A stretch of DNA of 64,000 nucleotides from Lysobacter sp. cf310 (GCF_900114355.1 NZ_FOSS01000001.1:980368-1044367); one strand, 5' to 3'; positions 1-10,199 are shown, counted from the first letter of the stretch. The notes: generated from the sequence alone by a model not told the origin. Translations and numbers: made by a program.

Positions 1-1226
<1,226 letters not shown>

Positions 1227-1228
1227 GC

Positions 1229-2278
1229 CTACTTACCCTTGAACGCCGCCGACAGCCAGCGCACAGGCGCGGTCAACTTCCAGCTGCGCGAGCCCATGAT
1301 CTGGCGGAAGCGCTCGTCCTGCGCCCGCATCTGCGCCTGGCATTCGTCCAGCGCCGTCTGCAGTGCGACCACGTCGGCGGCGGTGGACTGTGGCGCCGCC
1401 GCGATGCGCGCGCGTACCGTGTCGAGCTCGCCGCTCAGCTGCGCGATCTGGGCGCGCGCGGCAGCCAGTTCCATGTCGTTCTGACTGGCCTCCACTGTGC
1501 CGATCTGGGCCAACTGCTGCCTGGCCTGCTCCAACGCGCCATCGGCGCGCGCCTCGGCCTCGGCGATGCGCCGATCCGCGTAAATGCGGCTACCGAGCGC
1601 ATCGAACAGACGCAGCACCGTCGCCTCGCTTTCGCTGCCGCGCAATGCGGCCAGATCGAGCAGGGATTGCGGCTGATCGGGACCAACCAGCAACACGCCC
1701 AGGCCGTGGGTGTGCTGGAACTCGAAGCCGGGATACTGCTGGACCAGCTCGCCCCACAGCTTCCAGACGCCGAAGTTGCGCTCGCGCACCATGGTGTCGT
1801 GGAACAGCACCACGCCGCGGCTGGACATCTTCGGCAGCCAGGTCTCGAAGTCCTGACGCACCGCTTCGTAGGTATGCAGGCCGTCGATGTGCAGCACATC
1901 GATGCTGCCTTCGGCGAAGTACTCCAGTGCCTCGTCGAACTTCATGCGCATCAGCGCCGAGAAGCCGCCGTACTGCTCCTGGTTGTATTGCCAAAGCGTC
2001 TTGAAGACTTCGTCGCCGTAGAACCCGGAATGCTCGTCGCCCGTCCACATGTCGACTGCGAAGCAACGCGTGTCCAGGGCGCAGTGGCGCACCGCCTGGC
2101 AGAAGCCCAGATACGAAGCGCCATGGTGGCTGCCCAGCTCGACGAGCATGCGCGGCTTGGCTTCTTCGACCAGCCAGAACGCGAACGGAATGTGGCCGAT
2201 CCACGCGCTGGGCGGCACGCGCGCCGCCGGTAGCGACATGGCGGCATTGAGTTTCAACTGCGGCGTTCCGGCACTCAT
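1229..2278 (-). CDS. Class I SAM-dependent methyltransferase with C-terminal coiled coil
   Basis: A 349-residue protein. Residues ~40-210 form a Rossmann methyltransferase of the Methyltransf_24/cephalosporin-hydroxylase type: a glycine-rich motif I (LVELGSHHGASY), an acidic strand, DVLHIDGLHTYE, and FHDT near residue 160. Residues ~235-330 are Ala/Gln/Glu-rich and look like a coiled coil. The tail GSRSWKLTAPVRW resembles tails common on O-antigen cluster proteins. It probably modifies an O-antigen sugar or caps the chain. It follows wzt after a 199-bp gap and precedes the WbsX-like gene by 2 bp. The substrate cannot be inferred. Confidence 0.8.
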   Translation of the reverse strand: MSAGTPQLKLNAAMSLPAARVPPSAWIGHIPFAFWLVEEAKPRMLVELGSHHGASYLGFCQAVRHCALDTRCFAVDMWTGDEHSGFYGDEVFKTLWQYNQEQYGGFSALMRMKFDEALEYFAEGSIDVLHIDGLHTYEAVRQDFETWLPKMSSRGVVLFHDTMVRERNFGVWKLWGELVQQYPGFEFQHTHGLGVLLVGPDQPQSLLDLAALRGSESEATVLRLFDALGSRIYADRRIAEAEARADGALEQARQQLAQIGTVEASQNDMELAAARAQIAQLSGELDTVRARIAAAPQSTAADVVALQTALDECQAQMRAQDERFRQIMGSRSWKLTAPVRWLSAAFKGK

Positions 2279-2477
2279 GCCTCAACCTCCGCTACGCGCG
2301 CAACGACGCGAACCATCGTCGCAAGGGAGTCGGCCAACCGAGACGTATGCATATGGGAACACGGACTCAATTTCTAACTCCGGAACTGGGGTTTGGGGGA
2401 GGGACAGGCTGCTCGGCATCGGCCAGGGGCGCTGGCGTCACATCGCCGGAAACCGTGAGCGAACGTCGGGTTTTCGA

Positions 2478-3953
2478 TCAGGCCGAGGTCCCGTGGGCTT
2501 GCGGCGAGGCGACATGCGCGGGCGCGGCCGGGTCCGTAACGCTCAACTCGATCGCACGGAAGGGAATACCCACCAACCCGGTCGAACGGGTTTCCATCAC
2601 GGACTCGAGCACCAAACCATCATAAACCCAGATCGCTTGAACGTGATTGAAATAGGTACCGTCCGCGAGCGCAGTGTCGACCGTGTATCGGCCCGGCGGC
2701 AGGTATGGCATGCGGAACTCGAATACCGCGCTCACCGTCTGTCCGGGCTGGACCGGCTTGGCGATATCGTGATCGCGGTAGGTGTTCACGCCGAACAACT
2801 GCTGGCCTAGACGGTCCTTCAAGAAGAAGCCGATGATGGGGCTGGCGATGTGGCGATGCGCTACCGCTTCGATGATCAGGCGCACGACCTGTCCGCCTTC
2901 CATCAGCAACAGCTTGCGGCCTTCGACACTCTCCAGGCGCATCGAGGTGATGCTGGCGCCGCCGTCGCCGAAGCCTTCGAGGTTCGGATCGAAACGGAAC
3001 ACGCGCATGCGGCTGTGATCGAGGCTGGGGTCGAACCCCTCGGCATCCGTCTCGGCAGGGGCCAGCGATTTGTCCCTCGTCGCATCCATTACGCCGGCAT
3101 CGTCGGTGTGCTCGCGCTCCAGCGGCTCCGCCGCTGGCTTCGGCAGCACTTCAGGACGATGGCCGTACACGCTCGCGCTGTAGGCTTCGCAAACTTCCTT
3201 GGCCGGCCCATCCATCACGACACGGCCGCCGTCCAGCCACAGAACGCGGTCGCACAGATTGGTCACTGCGCCGGCGTCGTGACTGACGAAGAGCACGGTG
3301 CCGCGCTTCTGGAAGTCGCGCAGGAAGCGCATGCACTTCTGTCCGAAGAACACGTCGCCGACCGACAGAGCCTCGTCGATGATCAGGATCTCGGCATCGG
3401 CATGCGCGATCACGGCAAAGGCCAGGCGCACGTACATGCCGCTGGAGTAGGTCTTCACCGGCTGGTCGATGAAATCGCCGATGTCGGCGAAGGCGACGAT
3501 GTCGTCGTACTTGCTGGCGATCTCGTCCTGGCTCATGCCCAGGATCGCGCCGTTCATGTAGACGTTCTCGCGACCGGTGAATTCGGGGTTGAACCCGCTG
3601 CCCAGCTCGAGCAGGGCGCCCACGCGACCGGAAATGGCGGCGGTGCCGCTGGTCGGCGACAAGGTGCCGCACACGATCTGCAACAACGTGGATTTGCCCG
3701 AACCGTTGCGCCCTACGATGCCGACGGTTTCGCCGCGCGCGACCGTCATGGACACGCCGCTCAACGCCCAGAACTCGCGGAAATAGGTGCGCGGCTTGAG
3801 GCCCGCCATACGGTCCAGGCGCGGCAGCAGAGCCTGCTTGAGGCGATCCTGCGGACGCTCGTAGATCTGGTAGCACTTGCTGACGTCCGATACCACGATC
3901 GCCCGGTCCGCGGGCGTCGCATCGGTCGGCTGGGGGAAGGCGTCAGAGGACAT
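2478..3953 (-). CDS. wzt: O-antigen ABC exporter ATP-binding protein Wzt
   Basis: A 491-residue protein that powers export of lipid-linked O-polysaccharide across the inner membrane with Wzm. The ATPase domain shows Walker A (GRNGSGKST, ~residue 85), a signature region YSSGM and Walker B ILIIDE. After about residue 300 a C-terminal domain of the Wzt carbohydrate-binding type follows, which in E. coli O8/O9a recognises the modified chain end. That arrangement fits the methyltransferase encoded next in the operon. The start overlaps the wzm stop by 11 bp, so translational coupling is likely. Confidence 0.93.
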   Translation of the reverse strand: MSSDAFPQPTDATPADRAIVVSDVSKCYQIYERPQDRLKQALLPRLDRMAGLKPRTYFREFWALSGVSMTVARGETVGIVGRNGSGKSTLLQIVCGTLSPTSGTAAISGRVGALLELGSGFNPEFTGRENVYMNGAILGMSQDEIASKYDDIVAFADIGDFIDQPVKTYSSGMYVRLAFAVIAHADAEILIIDEALSVGDVFFGQKCMRFLRDFQKRGTVLFVSHDAGAVTNLCDRVLWLDGGRVVMDGPAKEVCEAYSASVYGHRPEVLPKPAAEPLEREHTDDAGVMDATRDKSLAPAETDAEGFDPSLDHSRMRVFRFDPNLEGFGDGGASITSMRLESVEGRKLLLMEGGQVVRLIIEAVAHRHIASPIIGFFLKDRLGQQLFGVNTYRDHDIAKPVQPGQTVSAVFEFRMPYLPPGRYTVDTALADGTYFNHVQAIWVYDGLVLESVMETRSTGLVGIPFRAIELSVTDPAAPAHVASPQAHGTSA

Positions 3954-4794
3954 CGGCGAACCCCCGGCGCGACTTCTGGAACCACCAGTAACCGAACGCC
4001 ATGAACACCAGCGCGAACGCGTAGTAGCGGATCAGCAGCGACGGATCCGGAGCGACCTCGGTGAACAAGGCCGCGCGACTTTGCTCGATGGCGATCGTGA
4101 TGGGATTGGCATAGACCCAACCGCGGTACTTTTCCGGCAACGACGCGATCGGATAGAACACCGGCGCGAGGAACATCAATACCGTCGACACCACGCCGGT
4201 CATCTGGCCGATATCGCGGATGAAGACGCCCAGCGAGGCGAGCAGCCAGGAAATCCCCAACGCGAACAGCACCAACGGCAGCAGGATCACCGGCAGCCAC
4301 AGCGTGGTCAGCGGAATCGAACCCTCCAGCAGGAGCTTGGCCACCAGCAGGATGGTCAGGCTGGCCAGCGCATGAAACACCGCCGAACCCATCAGGCTCC
4401 AGCCCAGCGTTTCCAACGGAAACACGACCTTTTTCACGTAGTTCGCGTTGCCGACGATCAAACTGGGCGCCTTGATCAGGGCCTCGGCGATCAAGCCATG
4501 CGCGATGACGCCGATGAACAGCAGCAACGCGAAGCGCGCCTTGCCCTGGCCGGCGAGCGAACCGGGCCACTTGGCCTCGAACACCACGGAGAACACGAAG
4601 GTGTAGACGGCCAGCATCAGCACCGGATACAGGAACGACCAGGCCACGCCCATGATCGAGCCGCGATAGCGCCCCAGCACGTCGCGCCGGATCAGCTGCG
4701 CGATCAGGCGGCGCTCGCGCCAGAACCCCAGGAACAGGCTGCGCGGTCCCGCTGGCGGCGGGAGGTGCGAGTTGATCAACTGGCCATGACTCAT
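3943..4794 (-). CDS. wzm: O-antigen ABC exporter permease Wzm
   Basis: A 283-residue polytopic membrane protein of the ABC-2 polysaccharide-export family, with an N-terminal amphipathic stretch (LIAQLIRRDVLGRYRGS) followed by about six hydrophobic segments. The frame is open far upstream, but the ATG at 4794 overlaps the stop of the transsulfuration gene as ATGA and yields the normal family N-terminus, so I chose it. It forms the channel partner of Wzt. It is the first O-antigen gene downstream of the metB-like gene, matching the conserved edge of the Xanthomonas LPS locus. Confidence 0.93.
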   Translation of the reverse strand: MSHGQLINSHLPPPAGPRSLFLGFWRERRLIAQLIRRDVLGRYRGSIMGVAWSFLYPVLMLAVYTFVFSVVFEAKWPGSLAGQGKARFALLLFIGVIAHGLIAEALIKAPSLIVGNANYVKKVVFPLETLGWSLMGSAVFHALASLTILLVAKLLLEGSIPLTTLWLPVILLPLVLFALGISWLLASLGVFIRDIGQMTGVVSTVLMFLAPVFYPIASLPEKYRGWVYANPITIAIEQSRAALFTEVAPDPSLLIRYYAFALVFMAFGYWWFQKSRRGFADVL

Positions 4795-5972
4795 TGCGCC
4801 AGCGCACCTTCGAGTTCGGCGCGCAGATCCGCCAGATCCTCCACACCCACGCTCAGACGCACCAGGTTGTCGGCGATGCCGAGCGCCGCGCGGCGGTCGG
4901 GCGGGATCGAGGCGTGGGTCATCACGGCCGGGTGGTTGATCAGGCTTTCCACGCCGCCCAGCGATTCGGCGATCGCGAACAGTTCGCAGCGCTCCATCAT
5001 CCGACGCGCGCCGTCCATGCCGCCCTTGACCAGGATGCTGACCATGCCGCCGAAGCCGTGCATCTGGCGCTTGGCCAGTTCGTGCTGCGGGTGCGAGCTC
5101 AGGCCGGGGTAGATCACCTTCTCCACCGACGGGTGCGACTGCAGCCATTCGGCCAGCGCCTGCGCGTTCTCGCAGTGCGCCTTCATGCGCAGGTGCAGGG
5201 TCTTCAGGCCGCGCAGGGCGAGGAAGCTGTCGAACGGGCCCTGCACGCCGCCGATGGCGTTCTGCAGGAAGGTCATCTGCTCGGCGATGCCGGCGTCGTC
5301 GCCGACCACCACCATGCCGCCGACGATGTCGGAGTGGCCATTGAGGTACTTGGTCGCCGAGTGCATGACCAGGTGCGCGCCCAGTTCGAGCGGACGCTGC
5401 AGGATCGGCGAGCTGAAGGTGTTGTCGACCACCACGATCAGGCCGCGCTTGCGCGCGATCTCGGCGATGCGGGCCACGTCCACCAGCTTCAGCAGCGGGT
5501 TGGTCGGGGTTTCGATCCAGACCAGCTTGGTTTCGGGGCGGATCGCGGCCTCGAAGGCGGCGATGTCGCTGAGGTCGACCCAGCTGAAGTCCAGGCCGGC
5601 CGAGCGCCGGCGCACGCGTTCGAACAGGCGGTAGGTACCGCCGTAGACGTCGTCCATCGCGATCACATGGCTGCCGGAATCCAGCAGTTCCAGGATCGTC
5701 GAGGTCGCGGCCAGGCCGGAGGCGAAGGCGTAGCCGTGGCTGCCGCCCTCCAGGCCGGCGACGCAGCGCTCATAGGCGAAGCGGGTCGGGTTGTGGCTGC
5801 GCGAGTACTCGAAGCCCTGGTGCACGCCCGGGCTGCTCTGGGCGTAGGTCGAGGTCGCATAAATCGGCGTCATCACCGCGCCCGTGGTCGGGTCGGGGGA
5901 CTGGCCTGCGTGGATCGCGAGGGTGCCCAGTCCGGGCTTGTGCGCCCCGCCATCCGGCTTTCGTTCAGTCAT
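4791..5972 (-). CDS. metB: Cystathionine gamma-synthase/gamma-lyase (PLP-dependent)
   Basis: A 393-residue Cys/Met-metabolism PLP enzyme. Visible family features are the N-terminal TPIYATSTY, EYSRSHNPTR, the FASGLAA phosphate-binding stretch, DNTFSSP and the PLP lysine in HSATKYLNGHSD. It either joins O-acyl-homoserine with cysteine (gamma-synthase) or splits cystathionine to cysteine (gamma-lyase); sequence alone does not decide. Cystathionine beta-synthase 2 kb upstream on the same strand favours reverse transsulfuration, hence lyase. In Xanthomonas the equivalent gene (metB) marks one border of the variable LPS locus. It is translationally coupled to wzm by ATGA and divergent from the sulfotransferase-like gene with 52 bp between starts. 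Confidence 0.9.
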   Translation of the reverse strand: MTERKPDGGAHKPGLGTLAIHAGQSPDPTTGAVMTPIYATSTYAQSSPGVHQGFEYSRSHNPTRFAYERCVAGLEGGSHGYAFASGLAATSTILELLDSGSHVIAMDDVYGGTYRLFERVRRRSAGLDFSWVDLSDIAAFEAAIRPETKLVWIETPTNPLLKLVDVARIAEIARKRGLIVVVDNTFSSPILQRPLELGAHLVMHSATKYLNGHSDIVGGMVVVGDDAGIAEQMTFLQNAIGGVQGPFDSFLALRGLKTLHLRMKAHCENAQALAEWLQSHPSVEKVIYPGLSSHPQHELAKRQMHGFGGMVSILVKGGMDGARRMMERCELFAIAESLGGVESLINHPAVMTHASIPPDRRAALGIADNLVRLSVGVEDLADLRAELEGALAQ

Positions 5973-6024
5973 TGCGTTCTTCCGCTTCGGCTAGCATGCG
6001 CAAACGCGAATTCTACCATCGCCC

Positions 6025-7041
6025 ATGAGTCCGACCCGGCGCCTGCCACCCGACTTCAGTCACAGTGCAGCCTATCCATTGTTCGCCTTCGACGCGGCAG
6101 CGGGACGCGGCTGGGTGCTGCATTTCGAGCCCGCCGACTACCGCCGCGCGAGCTTCCTGGACCAGCGCGCCCTGCACCATCGCGACATCCGCGGCTGGGA
6201 GCTGTCGCTGACCGAAATCGAGGCCGCGCTGGCGCCGCCGCCGACCCCGGCGCCCCTGCACTGGATTTTCCATATAGGACATTGCGGCTCCAGTCTGGTC
6301 AGCCGCTTGCTCGATACGCTGGAACCGGTGCTGGGCCTGCGCGAGCCCCTGCCCCTGCTGAGCCTGGCCCAGGCCCCGGACGACCCAGCCACGCAGGCCT
6401 GGCAGGGCCCGGTGCTGCGCCTGCTGAACCGGCGTTTCGACGACAGCCAAGTCGTGCTGATCAAGCCGACCAGCGCCGTGACCAGCTTGGCGGGACGCCT
6501 GCTGGCGCAGGCGCCCGGGCGCGCCTGCCTGCTCTGGATCGACCTGCGCAGCTGGCTGGCGACCATGCTGCGCGAGGACGGCCTGCGCGACGGCAGCCTG
6601 GCCGGCGAGGCCCTGCGCCTGGCCGAGTTCGGCCCCGCCGGCCTGCCCGCGGCCACCGGCGACGGCGCCCGCCTGGCCCGCCTGTGGCTGGCCGAACAAC
6701 TGCGCTGGCGCCGCTTGCGCGCGGATCCGGCCATGGCCGCTCGCCTGATCGACCTGGATTTCGCGGCCGTGCTGGCCGATCCGGCCGCGCGCACCGCCGA
6801 GCTGGCCGCGCACTACGGCCTGGCCGTGCCCGCGGACTGGGCCGCGCGGATCGCGGCCTCGGGCCTGCTCGACCGCTACGCCAAGGATCACCGCCAGGCC
6901 TACGATGCCGCCGCGCGCGAACGCGAGCTGGCGGCGGCGGCGCGCGCGCACGCGGCGCAGATCGAGGCCGGCCTGGCCTGGGCGGACGGCGCGCTGACCG
7001 GCCTGGATGCAGACGGCTTGCGGCCGCGACTGGGTCTGTGA
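6025..7041 (+). CDS. Sulfotransferase-like P-loop protein
   Basis: A 338-residue cytoplasmic protein. Residues ~85-105 read IFHIGHCGSSLVSRLLD, resembling the 5'-phosphosulfate-binding loop of sulfotransferases; further on are LIKPTSAV and an LIDLDF segment. No signal peptide or membrane segment. It stands alone between two minus-strand genes, starting 52 bp from the metB start and ending 10 bp before the stop of the convergent redoxin/oxygenase gene. The family assignment rests mainly on the P-loop; the acceptor is unknown. Other P-loop folds are possible. Confidence 0.6.
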   Translation: MSPTRRLPPDFSHSAAYPLFAFDAAAGRGWVLHFEPADYRRASFLDQRALHHRDIRGWELSLTEIEAALAPPPTPAPLHWIFHIGHCGSSLVSRLLDTLEPVLGLREPLPLLSLAQAPDDPATQAWQGPVLRLLNRRFDDSQVVLIKPTSAVTSLAGRLLAQAPGRACLLWIDLRSWLATMLREDGLRDGSLAGEALRLAEFGPAGLPAATGDGARLARLWLAEQLRWRRLRADPAMAARLIDLDFAAVLADPAARTAELAAHYGLAVPADWAARIAASGLLDRYAKDHRQAYDAAARERELAAAARAHAAQIEAGLAWADGALTGLDADGLRPRLGL

Positions 7042-7051
7042 GCGCGAGCGC

Positions 7052-7996
7052 TCAGGCCAGGAACGTGGTCATCGCATAGCGCGTGCCGCTGCGCACCGGC
7101 AGCACCTCGTGCAGCAGCGAACACGAGAACACCAGCGCCGAGCCGGTCGCCGGCGAGAACAGGTGCGGGCCGAATTCGGGATAGCGGAACTCGCCGCCGC
7201 CGTAGGCGCCGGCGTTGAGGTTCACCGACAGGGCGAAGCGCCGGTAGGCGACGTCGGGCGTTTCATTGTCGCGGTGGGCGCGGAAGTAGCCCGCGTCCTG
7301 CGGATAGGCCAGCAGCTTGAACGGATCGCGCCGCGCCACGTTGAACTGGTAGACGCGCGCGATCTCGGGCAGCGCGCGGCGCAGCAGGCGTTCGTGCATG
7401 CGCGCTTCCAGGGCCGGATCGCGCGGAAAACTCTCGCGGCGCTGCTTGACGGCGGGATCGAGCTGGAACCGCTGTTCGCCGTCCTCCAGCACCACCACGC
7501 CGGACGCGTCGCCGCCGCCGCAGTCGACATCGAGATGACGGATCAGTTCGGCGCACAACTCGGCTTCGAACACATCGGGAATCTGCAGCACCGGCGCGAT
7601 GCGCCAGGTCTGCGCCGGCGTCAGCGCGCGCTCGCCCGCGGCCGGCATCGGCGGCGCGGCGGCCGGCAGCGCGTTCGCGGCCTGCAGGCGCAGGTTGTCG
7701 TCGGTCAGCCACAAGCGGTTCGCGCCCAGCCCCGCCAGCCAGCGCGGATCGGTCGCGTACGCCTGCCAGCCCGCCGGCGGATTCGGATACGCGACCGCGC
7801 CCAGGCACAACCCGCGCACGCCCGCCGGCGGCGCCGGCAGGGCCGCGACCGCGGTTTCGTCGGCAGGGGTGGCCAGCCACAGCGGCGCGCCGGCGAACTC
7901 GGCGTGCAGGGTCTGGGCCTGCCCGGCGCCGTCGCGCAGCAACACATCGGGCAGGCGGTCGCCCGGCAGCCAGCGTTCGGCCGCCGCCGCGGTCAC
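7052..7996 (-). CDS. Redoxin-like/2-oxoglutarate-Fe(II) oxygenase fusion
   Basis: 314 residues from a GTG at 7996 that overlaps the cystathionine beta-synthase stop as GTGA. The N-terminal ~130 residues (GDRLPDVLLRDGAG and following) look like a peroxiredoxin/thioredoxin-fold domain without an obvious catalytic Cys pair. The C-terminal half is a prolyl-4-hydroxylase-type dioxygenase: His-x-Asp in FRAHRDNE, then YGGGEFRYPEFG, a second His in SLLHEV, and an Arg in RSGTRYAM expected to bind 2-oxoglutarate. Overlap with the beta-synthase implies co-translation, so a role linked to sulfur or redox stress is possible but unproven. Confidence 0.8.
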   Translation of the reverse strand: MTAAAAERWLPGDRLPDVLLRDGAGQAQTLHAEFAGAPLWLATPADETAVAALPAPPAGVRGLCLGAVAYPNPPAGWQAYATDPRWLAGLGANRLWLTDDNLRLQAANALPAAAPPMPAAGERALTPAQTWRIAPVLQIPDVFEAELCAELIRHLDVDCGGGDASGVVVLEDGEQRFQLDPAVKQRRESFPRDPALEARMHERLLRRALPEIARVYQFNVARRDPFKLLAYPQDAGYFRAHRDNETPDVAYRRFALSVNLNAGAYGGGEFRYPEFGPHLFSPATGSALVFSCSLLHEVLPVRSGTRYAMTTFLA

Positions 7997-9363
7997 TGCA
8001 CGCGCCGCCGCAGGAAGTTGAGCAGGTCGATGCGGGTGATCAGGCCCAGGAAGCGCTCGCCGTCCATGACGATGGCGACGTGGCCGCGGTCGAACACCGG
8101 CAGCAGCGATTCGATCGGATCGGACACCGGGATCTTGTCGAGCTTGCTGACCATCGCGGTCGAAACCGGGTCGCGGAAGCGCGATTCGTCGCCGTACACG
8201 TGCAACAGCACGTCGCTCTCGTCGACGATGCCGACGATGTGCTCGCCGTCCATCACCGGCAGCTGCGAGACGTCGTACAGCTTCATGCGCTGGTAGGCGG
8301 TGACCAGCAGATCGTTGGGGCCCACCACCACCGTGTCGCGCTGCGAATACGGGCGCAGGATCAGGTCGCGCAGGTCGCCGTGGCTTTCGCGCTGGATGAA
8401 GCCGTTGTCCAGCATCCAGTAGTCGTTGTACATCTTCGACAGGTACTTGTTGCCGGTGTCGCACACGAACACCAGCACGCGCTTGGGCTGGGTCTGTTCG
8501 CGGCAGTACTTCAACGCCGCGGCCAGCAGGGTGCCGGTGGAGGAGCCGCCGAGAATGCCTTCCTTCTCCAGCAGCTCGCGCGCGGTCAGGAAGCTTTCCT
8601 TGTCGCTGATCGCGTAGGCCTGCTTGACCCGGGTGAAGTCGGAGATCGGCGGCAGGAAATCCTCGCCGATGCCCTCGACCATCCAGCTCGCCGACTTGTC
8701 CGAGAGCGTGCCGCGGTTGATGTATTCCTCGAGGATGGAACCGACCGGATCGGCCAGCACCAGCTCGGTGTTGGGCGACAGCTTGGCGAAAGCGCGCGAC
8801 AGGCCGGTCATGGTGCCCGAGCTGCCGCAGCCGAACACGATCGCGTCGAGCTGGCCGCCCATCTGCTCGAGGATTTCCGGCGCGGTGCCGAACTCGTGCG
8901 CGGCCGGATTGTCGGGGTTGCCGAACTGGTTGATGAAGTAGGCGCCGGGGGTTTCGCGCGCGATGCGCTCGGCCAGGTCCTGGTAGTAGTCGGGATGGCC
9001 CTTGGCCACGTCCGAACGGGTCAGCACCACCTGCGCGCCCATGGCCTTGAGGTTGAAGATCTTCTCGCGGCTCATCTTGTCGGGCACCACCAGCAGCAGC
9101 TTGTAGCCCTTCTGCTGCGCGACCAGGGCCAGGCCGATGCCGGTGTTGCCGGCGGTGCCTTCGACCAGGGTGTCGCCGGGCTTGATCTTGCCGGCCTTCT
9201 CCGCCGCTTCGATCATCGACAGGCCGATGCGGTCCTTGATCGAACCGCCGGGGTTCTGCGATTCCAGCTTGAGATAGAGCTCGCACACGCCGGTGTCCAG
9301 GCGCTGGGCTTTGACGATCGGGGTCTGACCGATCAGTTCGAGTACGGATTGATGGATGGCCAT
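7993..9363 (-). CDS. Cystathionine beta-synthase with C-terminal CBS-domain pair
   Basis: A 456-residue PLP enzyme condensing serine (or O-acetylserine) with homocysteine to cystathionine. The catalytic domain (~1-320) shows QTPIVKAQR, the PLP lysine in NPGGSIKDRIG, GTAGNTGIGLA and the phosphate-binding GSSTGT. Two CBS modules (~340-456: SQLPVMDGEHIVGIV and HVAIVMDGERFLGLI) form a regulatory Bateman pair. The N-terminal haem domain of animal enzymes is absent, as in other bacteria. With the gamma-lyase-like gene at 4.8-6 kb it would complete reverse transsulfuration. The 286-bp region upstream (9364-9649) holds no gene I can support, only the hairpin below. Confidence 0.93.
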   Translation of the reverse strand: MAIHQSVLELIGQTPIVKAQRLDTGVCELYLKLESQNPGGSIKDRIGLSMIEAAEKAGKIKPGDTLVEGTAGNTGIGLALVAQQKGYKLLLVVPDKMSREKIFNLKAMGAQVVLTRSDVAKGHPDYYQDLAERIARETPGAYFINQFGNPDNPAAHEFGTAPEILEQMGGQLDAIVFGCGSSGTMTGLSRAFAKLSPNTELVLADPVGSILEEYINRGTLSDKSASWMVEGIGEDFLPPISDFTRVKQAYAISDKESFLTARELLEKEGILGGSSTGTLLAAALKYCREQTQPKRVLVFVCDTGNKYLSKMYNDYWMLDNGFIQRESHGDLRDLILRPYSQRDTVVVGPNDLLVTAYQRMKLYDVSQLPVMDGEHIVGIVDESDVLLHVYGDESRFRDPVSTAMVSKLDKIPVSDPIESLLPVFDRGHVAIVMDGERFLGLITRIDLLNFLRRRVQ

Positions 9364-9596
9364 GCGGTTACGCGGCTTCTGCGAGGCCGCGTTCGGCGCG
9401 GCGGGACCCGGCCATTCTAGCGGGGCGCCGCGCGTCGCGGCCGCGCGCGCGAGCGATCGTCGGAACCCGCAAGCGCGACCGGGCGCACGCCCACGACAAC
9501 CGTGCGACGCGCGATCGGGCCGCGCTTATCCGCGGGCCGGGCCAGAAAACGAGTCGGGAGTACGGGCCGGCGATGGTCACGGCCCATCCGGTAGCC

Positions 9597-9637
9597 GCGG
9601 GCGGTGGCGGCCGACGAGGATGGCCGCCACCGCCCGC
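9597..9637 (-). terminator. 16-bp perfect hairpin downstream of the YdcH gene
   Basis: Arms at 9597-9612 and 9622-9637 are perfect inverted repeats around a 9-nt loop. It begins 12 bp beyond the stop codon of the minus-strand YdcH gene. There is no T-run on either side, so it may be an mRNA-stabilising hairpin rather than a classical terminator. Confidence 0.55.
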
Positions 9638-9649
9638 GCTGAAGAAGAT

Positions 9650-9868
9650 TCAGTGAGGCTGGGTGTCGTACAACTGGGTCAATCGGTCTTTCGCCGCCAG
9701 CTTCTCGCGCTTCATCTGCGCCAGGGTGACGTCGTCGATCGGCAGCACGCCGAGCTCCGCGTCCATCACCTTCTTGTCGAGCTCCTTATGGCGCTGGTAG
9801 AGCTGTTTGAACTCGGGGCTGCTCTTGATCAGGGCGTCGATTTCGGGCTGCGGTCGTTCTTCGAACAT
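9650..9868 (-). CDS. YdcH/DUF465 family small protein
   Basis: A 72-residue, highly charged, mostly helical protein (a KELDKKVMDAEL stretch, then LAQMKREKLAAKDRL) typical in length and pattern of the DUF465/YdcH family, which is widespread in proteobacteria and of unknown function. A purine-rich ribosome-binding site (aaggagg-like) lies just upstream of the ATG. It stands alone: a hairpin follows and 331 bp of non-coding DNA precedes it. Confidence 0.88.
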   Translation of the reverse strand: MFEERPQPEIDALIKSSPEFKQLYQRHKELDKKVMDAELGVLPIDDVTLAQMKREKLAAKDRLTQLYDTQPH

Positions 9869-10199
9869 GAAAGCCTCCTTCAGCAGAAAAGCAAACGCCC
9901 CGGCCTAATGACCAGGGCGTCGCGGGGGGTCCGTGAGGGGCGCCAGGCGGGGCGCGGGGCCGGCCTCATACAGGCCGGCCACCGACTTGCTTGCGGTGGC
10001 GGGTTCCTGCAGATGGTGGGCTTGCGTCATCGGCCTGGCTCTTCGCCAAGCGGAAATCCGGCCGCTTGGGTATTCGACCCTACTCCTCCTTTTCGGGGTC
10101 GGCAAGGCCGACGGTCGCATTCGCCGGGATCGGCATCGGATCCGCGCCAAGGCGGTGCCATTGGCGCGGACACAGGTCACAAATAACTGATTATTAAGA
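9869..10199. other. Non-coding interval with two hairpins
   Basis: 331 bp with no supportable gene. An inverted repeat at 9892-9920 (acgcccc...gggcgt) reads on the minus strand as a stem followed by TTTGCTTTTC, and a second perfect one, ggccggcct around catac, lies at 9959-9981. Either could end transcription from the OmpA-like gene. The DNA just after that gene's stop is AT-rich (ctgattattaag), unusual here. Confidence 0.5.

Noticed and set aside
7997-9286. N-terminal extension of the redoxin/oxygenase gene
   Set aside because: It is an out-of-frame reading of cystathionine beta-synthase; GTG at 7996 gives a compact domain start and overlaps the stop as GTGA.
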